The position numbers were made by a program, and so were the translations under genes. Positions 26,088-30,542 of a stretch of DNA of 30,542 nucleotides are shown piece after piece; the stretch's first letter is position 1; every line of letters starts with the position of its first letter. Under the pieces are notes generated by a model. The model was given only the letters and a program-made list of their open reading frames with translations, made no database searches and was not told where the DNA came from. The stretch lies in IMG/VR virus record IMGVR_UViG_3300033144_005855, positions 1 to 30,542 of that record, one strand, 5' to 3'. The DNA is from a virus.

Positions 26088-27049
26088 AAGTATTTTCTTG
26101 TTTTGCTTGTGGCGGGGGAAGTTCGTTTGGCTACAAGATGAGCGGATTCGACGTAATTGGTTGCAACGAAATTGACCCTGAAATGATAAAAATTTACAAG
26201 AAAAATCATAATCCGAAATTTGCCTTTTTAGAATCAATCAAGAGTTTTAAACTAAGGGATGACCTGCCAAAAGAATTATACAATCTCGATATACTTGACG
26301 GGTCACCACCTTGCTCTAGTTTTTCCATGGCAGGCGCAAGGGAAAAAGGTTGGGGGAAAAAAAAGAAATTCCGGGAAGGTCAAGTTGCTCAAGTATTGGA
26401 TGACCTGTTCTTCGATTTCATTGAACTAGCTCACAAGTTACAGCCAAAAATTGTAATTGCAGAGAACGTTAAGGGAATGATTCAGGGAAATGCAAAAGGC
26501 TATGTTAAGCAAGTTATAAGTTTATTTAATACTGCTGGTTATGACGTGCAGCTATTTCTACTGAATGGCGCTTCCATGGGTCTACCCCAACGGAGAGAGC
26601 GGGTTTTTTTTATTTGCAGGCGCAAGGACTTACGCATTAGTAAATTGTCAATGACATTCTCAGAGAAGGCGATACCCCTAAAGGTTGCCTTCAAAGGATT
26701 AACAGAGAAGGGTTGTGATAAGAGCTCGTCTAAGAATTATAATTTATGGAAAAAATGCCCGCCAGGCAAAGGCTTGTCTAGTGTACATCCAAAAGGTTCG
26801 CTATTTAACTGGGCTAAATGGTCAAAAGACTTGCCAGCCCCAACACTAACTTCTAATTCGCATTTGTGCTTTCATTGGGAAACCATGCGTGCATTTACAG
26901 TGGTTGAACTGAGCTTAGTGAGCTCTTTTCCTTTAGATTATGTATTTAAGTCTAGTCCGGAGGCTGGTTACCAAATGGGGATGTCAGTCCCACCATTAAT
27001 GATGCACAAAATCTCAAGGGAAATTGCGAGACAATTTTTTGGAGTTTAA
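26027..27049 (+). CDS. DNA (cytosine-5) methyltransferase
   Basis: The 340-residue protein has the C5-MTase motifs in order: motif I FSCFACGGGSSFG (23-35), motif IV GSPPCSSFS with catalytic Cys96, motif VI ENV (146-148), motif VIII QRRERVFFI (188-196), and motif X-like GYQMGMSVPPLMMHKISREI near the end. It transfers a methyl group from SAM to cytosine C5, probably to protect phage DNA from host restriction. No cognate restriction gene is visible, so it looks like an orphan MTase. The start at ATG 26027 gives about 20 residues before motif I, all encoded within the HNH overlap; TTG 26084 is an alternative start. Confidence 0.9.
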   Translation: MEFTYKWNITDLKKVKKNGLKVFSCFACGGGSSFGYKMSGFDVIGCNEIDPEMIKIYKKNHNPKFAFLESIKSFKLRDDLPKELYNLDILDGSPPCSSFSMAGAREKGWGKKKKFREGQVAQVLDDLFFDFIELAHKLQPKIVIAENVKGMIQGNAKGYVKQVISLFNTAGYDVQLFLLNGASMGLPQRRERVFFICRRKDLRISKLSMTFSEKAIPLKVAFKGLTEKGCDKSSSKNYNLWKKCPPGKGLSSVHPKGSLFNWAKWSKDLPAPTLTSNSHLCFHWETMRAFTVVELSLVSSFPLDYVFKSSPEAGYQMGMSVPPLMMHKISREIARQFFGV

Positions 27050-27085
27050 TAATGGTTATTCTAAAAGAAATTAAAAAAAAACCAT

Positions 27086-27388
27086 TTGAAGGCAGACATA
27101 CGGCGGTTCTACGCAATGACAAAAGAGGAGCTACAGGCTTACGCTCAAGGCGGTAGTGCCTCCATGTTCGAACTCGGTGTCATATCTATAATGAGCAAAG
27201 CTGTCTCGAAAGGCGATGAAAAAAAATCAAACTTTTTATATGAAAATCTTTTCGGAAAATTAAAAGAAATGCGAGAGGTTCAAATATCGGGCGAAATAAA
27301 TACTCGACCGAATTACCAACTTAAGAACTTAAGTGATGACGATTTATTAAAATTAAAAGAGATTGCGGCGAAGGCGGAAGCGGAATGA
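27086..27388 (+). CDS. terS: Terminase small subunit-like protein
   Basis: The product ADIRRFYAMTKEELQAYAQGGSASMFELGVISIMSKAVSKGDEKKSNFLYENLFGKLKE matches the core of many phage small terminases ('p.eiR....mtkeel......g..smfelgv.siis.A..kGD....nfl.drl.Gkvke'), which bind pac/cos DNA and regulate the large subunit. It is followed by small genes and terL. The frame has no good start: TTG 27086 and ATG 27116 both lack a clear ribosome-binding site. By contrast, ATG 27052 in another frame has an ideal GGAG and reaches an A9 run (27073-27081). The true N-terminus is therefore uncertain. Confidence 0.65.
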   Translation: MKADIRRFYAMTKEELQAYAQGGSASMFELGVISIMSKAVSKGDEKKSNFLYENLFGKLKEMREVQISGEINTRPNYQLKNLSDDDLLKLKEIAAKAEAE

Positions 27389-27651
27389 ATTGCATAATAA
27401 CAAAACTCCCGACAAATAATAAATGGAAAAACAAGCCTGTTCACCCTCACGTTTTAAATAAAGCTCGATTAATGGTTAAAGATCAAGTGCAGGAATTTAG
27501 CGATACTGGCGCAAAAATACCGTTAGTCACTTTACGGTGGTGCTTGGAATATTTACAGCAAGAATTTCAGGAAATCTTAGCAACTGAAAAAGAAGTTTCA
27601 AATGAAAAATATGCTGAACTATTGAAAGAATTTTTAAGTGGTGATTTATGA
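27385..27651 (+). CDS. Hypothetical protein between small and large terminase genes
   Basis: The 88-residue protein overlaps its neighbours as ATGA on both sides (27385-27388 and 27648-27651). It has a short polar N-terminus, then ARLMVKDQVQEFSDTGAKIPLVTLRWCLEYLQQEFQEILATEKEVSNEKYAELLKEFL, mostly helical. No family is recognised. The GCGGAA before the ATG is a plausible ribosome-binding site. Confidence 0.55.
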   Translation: MNCIITKLPTNNKWKNKPVHPHVLNKARLMVKDQVQEFSDTGAKIPLVTLRWCLEYLQQEFQEILATEKEVSNEKYAELLKEFLSGDL

Positions 27652-27809
27652 GATATTTATGGAGAATCATTCTTATTATTCCTATATCGATTTTGATAAA
27701 CGTATTTGTTATTATGCAAGTAATCTTCAATATAAATTTAGACAAAAATAATCATGTACAATATTGTTTGGATTTCGTTGAAGAAAAATGCGAAATTAAC
27801 AGCTTATAA
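27648..27809 (+). CDS. Small single-span membrane protein upstream of terL
   Basis: A 53-residue frame with ATGA overlap at its start and its stop directly abutting the terL ATG (TAA ATG, 27807-27812). The N-terminal third is a strong membrane helix (MRYLWRIILIIPISILINVF, continuing VIMQVIF), followed by a polar, acidic tail with two cysteines (HVQYCLDFVEEKCEINSL). Tight packing supports a real gene. The function is unknown. Confidence 0.55.
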   Translation: MRYLWRIILIIPISILINVFVIMQVIFNINLDKNNHVQYCLDFVEEKCEINSL

Positions 27810-29291
27810 ATGCAATTATATTCGACAGAAGAAATAGAAAAAGAAATACTAAGAAGAAAACTTGAAGGCGATTTATTTGAATTTCTTTTATGGGTTTTCA
27901 AATATATTTATCGCCGACCATTTATAGTTAATTGGCACCACCGATCATTATGTAAAATATTAATGGACATTCATTCAGGAAAACTTTTGCATACTATTAT
28001 CAATATGCCGCCGAGATATACAAAAACAGAAATAGTCGTGAAAATATTTATAGCGTGGTGTTATGCTAAAAATCCTTCGTGTGAATTTTTGCATTTAGCT
28101 TATTCAGATGACCTTGCTCTTGCAAACTCTTCCGCAATGAAATTGATAATTGAAAGCGTTGAATTCAAAGCGCTATGGGACGTTGAATTTCAGCAAGACT
28201 CTACAGCAAAAAAGAAATGGAAGACAAAGGCAGGTGGTGAAATGTCTGCCGTTGCGAGTGGTGGTTCTGTCACAGGATTTGGGGCAGGAAAAATGGGCGC
28301 AAAAGAATTTGCAGGCGCCTTAATAGTCGATGACCCACTGAAGCCTGAAGATTCAAATTCCACAACTCAATTGAATAAAATAAATAATCGTTTTCCTCAA
28401 ACTATTAAATCGAGATTGAATGATAGACAAACTCCAATGATTATTATTATGCAGAGACTTAATGAAAATGACCCTGTCGGTTTTCTTTTAAATAATGGGA
28501 CAGAGTTAAAGTTTACTCATATAAATTTACCCGCAATAAACGAAGACGGCCCAAACAAATATGACCCGAGACAGAAAGGCGAAATATTATGGGCGTTCAA
28601 ACATACGTTTGAAGAATTGGAATCAATGAGAATAGCCGATGCAATGGTTTTTGCAGGACAGTACCAACAACGGCCAGCGCCTGCGGAAGGAAATATTTTT
28701 AAATGGTTTTATTTCTATAAAGAATTACCAAAAACAATCGTTCAGAAAAATCACTCATGGGATTTCACTTTTAAAAAATCAAAGCATTCTGATTATGTCG
28801 TTGGTCAAAGTTGGGGCGCTACAAAATCAGGTGATCATTATTTAATAGACTTAGTAAGAGCTAAAATGAGTTTTACCGAATCACTTGAATCTATAAAACT
28901 GTTTTGCAAAAAGCATCCTGATTTCAGAAGTGTATTGATTGAGGCAAAAGCAAATGGTGAAGCTATAATTGATTCTATTCGAAATGAAGTTAAAAATGTG
29001 ATCGCTATCAATCCCACTGAATCAAAAGAAGAACGAGCGGAATCAGTGGCACCAATGTTTCAAGCGCAACGAATTTTCTTGCCTCATCCCTCAATAGCTC
29101 CATGGGTGAATGATTTAATTAACGAACTAAAAGTGTTTCCAAATGGCCGTAACGATGACCAATGCGACGCATTAACTCAATATCTCAATCATATGAATAA
29201 TTCAAAAATCGGTTCTTTTGGTGGCATGAATTCTCGACCTAAAAACAGTTCTTTCAAAAATGCCGAAAAGCGTTTAGACTTTAGGAGCTAG
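27810..29291 (+). CDS. terL: Terminase large subunit
   Basis: The 493-residue protein contains the packaging ATPase and nuclease motifs. A Walker-A-like MPPRYTKTE (66-74) sits where terminases often carry a deviant P-loop. Walker B is LIVDDP (171-176). A QRLNENDP segment follows (about 215-222), typical of motif III/coupling. The RNase H-like nuclease has Asp318 (SWDFTFK), Glu378 (LIEAKANG) and Asp453 (QCDALTQ). It pumps DNA into the prohead and cuts concatemers. It is followed by the DUF935-type portal, an order seen in Mu-like and related phages. Confidence 0.93.
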   Translation: MQLYSTEEIEKEILRRKLEGDLFEFLLWVFKYIYRRPFIVNWHHRSLCKILMDIHSGKLLHTIINMPPRYTKTEIVVKIFIAWCYAKNPSCEFLHLAYSDDLALANSSAMKLIIESVEFKALWDVEFQQDSTAKKKWKTKAGGEMSAVASGGSVTGFGAGKMGAKEFAGALIVDDPLKPEDSNSTTQLNKINNRFPQTIKSRLNDRQTPMIIIMQRLNENDPVGFLLNNGTELKFTHINLPAINEDGPNKYDPRQKGEILWAFKHTFEELESMRIADAMVFAGQYQQRPAPAEGNIFKWFYFYKELPKTIVQKNHSWDFTFKKSKHSDYVVGQSWGATKSGDHYLIDLVRAKMSFTESLESIKLFCKKHPDFRSVLIEAKANGEAIIDSIRNEVKNVIAINPTESKEERAESVAPMFQAQRIFLPHPSIAPWVNDLINELKVFPNGRNDDQCDALTQYLNHMNNSKIGSFGGMNSRPKNSSFKNAEKRLDFRS

Positions 29292-29318
29292 CAAAAAAAA
29301 ATCAAAGGAAGATTCTAT

Positions 29319-30542
29319 ATGTCTGAAGTTAATACAACTTTTTTTAACAAGGCAGTCGGAAAATCTGGGACTTCAATCTCAGGTGGAACCTATGACGCAG
29401 AATATTTGCCTGAATTACTTGGGGTTTTAGGTCAAGAAAAATTCGAGAGAATGGACAAGAGTGACCCGCAAATAAGAAAAATACACGTAGCTATAAGCGC
29501 ACCAATAAAAGCCGCAAAATGGTCGGTTGAACCAACATCAATGGAAGATATCGATCTTAAAGCCGCTGCTTTGATGGAGCAAATCCTTTTCAAGGACATG
29601 GACTTTGTAAAACTATTGGGTGAAGTATTAAAGTTTATTTCACGCGGCTTTTCAATGTTTGAAATAATCCACGCAAATAAAACTGATTCAGTCATCGGAG
29701 AATATACGGGGCTTGCAGGTTTAAGATCAAGAAGACAGCAAACAATCACTGAATGGAAGCACGATGAAAATACGGGCGAATTATTAAAAGTCCACCAAGA
29801 ACAATCAGGCGACATTGAAGTTAATGTTTGGATTGATTCAGTAAATCTTTTGATTTTTTATAATGAGCAAGAGGGTGATGACAACGGCTTTCCAATTGAT
29901 AGAGTTTTATATGGGCCTTATAAAAGAAAGCTACTGATTGAAACTTTAAAAATGATTGGGATTGAAAGATTCGCAATACCTACCCCAAAATTAAAAGTCC
30001 CATCAAGTATTGACGTAAATGATGCTGAGTACAAAGAAGCAGTGAGAATATTACAAGCCTTCACTAGTGCTGAAAGCGCTTTCATAACTTACCCTGACGG
30101 TTGGGAGCTTGACCTTCAATCGAATGGCGGCTTTGACCCAATGAAACTTGAAGACTCAATAAAAAGAGAAGACGAGAAAATGGTGGGAACTATTTTAGCG
30201 ACCTTCCTTGAGCTTGGGACTGGTGGAAACTCGGGCGCCTTCGCTTTAGGTGAAAATTTACAGAAATTTTTTACTCAAGTTTTAGAATCATTCGCAAAAG
30301 TTATTACTGGAACATTTAATAAATGTTTAATTCCATCTTTAATAAAGATGAATTTTGGTGATTCAGTCAAAGTTATGCCCACGCTTGAAGTTTCAGGTAT
30401 CACGGAAGAAGCGGGCAAAGAGTTCATGGAAATTTTGACTGGTTTCACCACCAGTGGGATTGTCTCAAGAGATGCATTGCTTGAAGACCATGTCAGAAAG
30501 CTTTTTAACTTACCTAAAAAAATTGAAGGGACTGTTTTAGAA
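29319..30542 (+). CDS. Portal protein, DUF935/Mu gp29-like (partial, runs off the window)
   Basis: The ATG at 29319 has AAAGGAAG about 10 nt upstream, and the frame stays open to the last base (408 codons). The sequence fits DUF935-type portals: YLPELLGVLGQEKFERMDKSDPQIRKIHVAISAPIKAAKWSVEP near the N-terminus, LGEVLKFISRGFSMFEIIH, then KRKLLIETLKMIGIERFAIPTPKLKVP, then ESAFITYPDGWELDL and VGTILATFLELGTGGNSGAFALGEN. The portal forms the dodecameric DNA channel at the head vertex. The C-terminus, and the capsid genes expected next, lie outside the window. Confidence 0.88.
   Translation, partial: MSEVNTTFFNKAVGKSGTSISGGTYDAEYLPELLGVLGQEKFERMDKSDPQIRKIHVAISAPIKAAKWSVEPTSMEDIDLKAAALMEQILFKDMDFVKLLGEVLKFISRGFSMFEIIHANKTDSVIGEYTGLAGLRSRRQQTITEWKHDENTGELLKVHQEQSGDIEVNVWIDSVNLLIFYNEQEGDDNGFPIDRVLYGPYKRKLLIETLKMIGIERFAIPTPKLKVPSSIDVNDAEYKEAVRILQAFTSAESAFITYPDGWELDLQSNGGFDPMKLEDSIKREDEKMVGTILATFLELGTGGNSGAFALGENLQKFFTQVLESFAKVITGTFNKCLIPSLIKMNFGDSVKVMPTLEVSGITEEAGKEFMEILTGFTTSGIVSRDALLEDHVRKLFNLPKKIEGTVLE

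Noticed and set aside
1-30542. CRISPR array, insertion sequence, transposase, integrase or attachment site
   Set aside because: No regularly spaced repeats of the right size, no transposase motifs and no integrase were found. The only clear gene-scale mobile element is the HNH homing endonuclease.

Overview
The window is part of a tailed-phage (Caudovirales, siphovirus-like) genome or prophage. It is AT-rich and tightly packed, with almost every gene on the + strand. It carries a long-tail module (tail tube, frameshifted tail chaperones, 960-residue tape measure, distal-tail/hub proteins, collar fibre), a large terminase and a Mu gp29/DUF935-type portal. The host is probably Gram-negative: several products carry Sec or lipoprotein signal peptides and there is a candidate outer-membrane spanin. 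Nothing identifies the host further. Bdellovibrionota-like bacteria are a guess only. No integrase or classical repressor is visible.

Layout. (1) 1-3752, head-tail joining: the end of a structural gene, a YkgJ-type Cys-cluster protein, an unknown protein, a YiiX-like papain-fold hydrolase, a membrane/coiled-coil protein, a connector, a virion-morphogenesis/tail-completion protein, a tail-terminator candidate and a small linker gene. (2) 3766-14997, tail: tube, a lone minus-strand ribbon-helix-helix gene, chaperones G and G-T with an A-AAA-AAG slippery site, tape measure, distal tail, hub, collar fibre, and a 1061-residue fibre with a signal peptide. (3) 15019-18132, secreted/lysis region: secreted protein, small hydrophobic and lipoprotein genes, NlpC/P60 hydrolase, metallophosphoesterase. 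A gene-free stretch that looks like structured RNA follows. (4) 18416-19080: a divergent hinge with a minus-strand histone-H1-like gene, a consensus promoter and a hairpin-rich leader. (5) 19081-24815, replication/recombination: a replisome-organiser gene containing five repeats at an exact 11-bp period (probable origin), a helicase-loader candidate, Gp157, RecT, many small proteins and a VRR-NUC nuclease. (6) 24965-27049: ParB-like protein, HNH homing endonuclease and cytosine-C5 methyltransferase. (7) 27052-30542, packaging: small terminase, two small genes, large terminase, and a portal cut by the window end.

The most interesting candidate system is a predicted short RNA (about 24143-24215). 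It has a TTGACA promoter and an intrinsic terminator, and its terminator loop reads CTCCGTTTTAA. That is a perfect 11-nt complement of the Shine-Dalgarno leader that is duplicated exactly upstream of gp157 and recT. It could be a phage sRNA repressing the recombination genes by masking their ribosome-binding sites. Second is the probable iteron origin inside the initiator gene, with a lambda-O-like arrangement. Third is the unidentified structured RNA at 18133-18400.

The window starts inside a structural gene and ends inside the portal. Protease/scaffold and major capsid genes are missing. They probably lie just outside the ends if the genome is circularly permuted.
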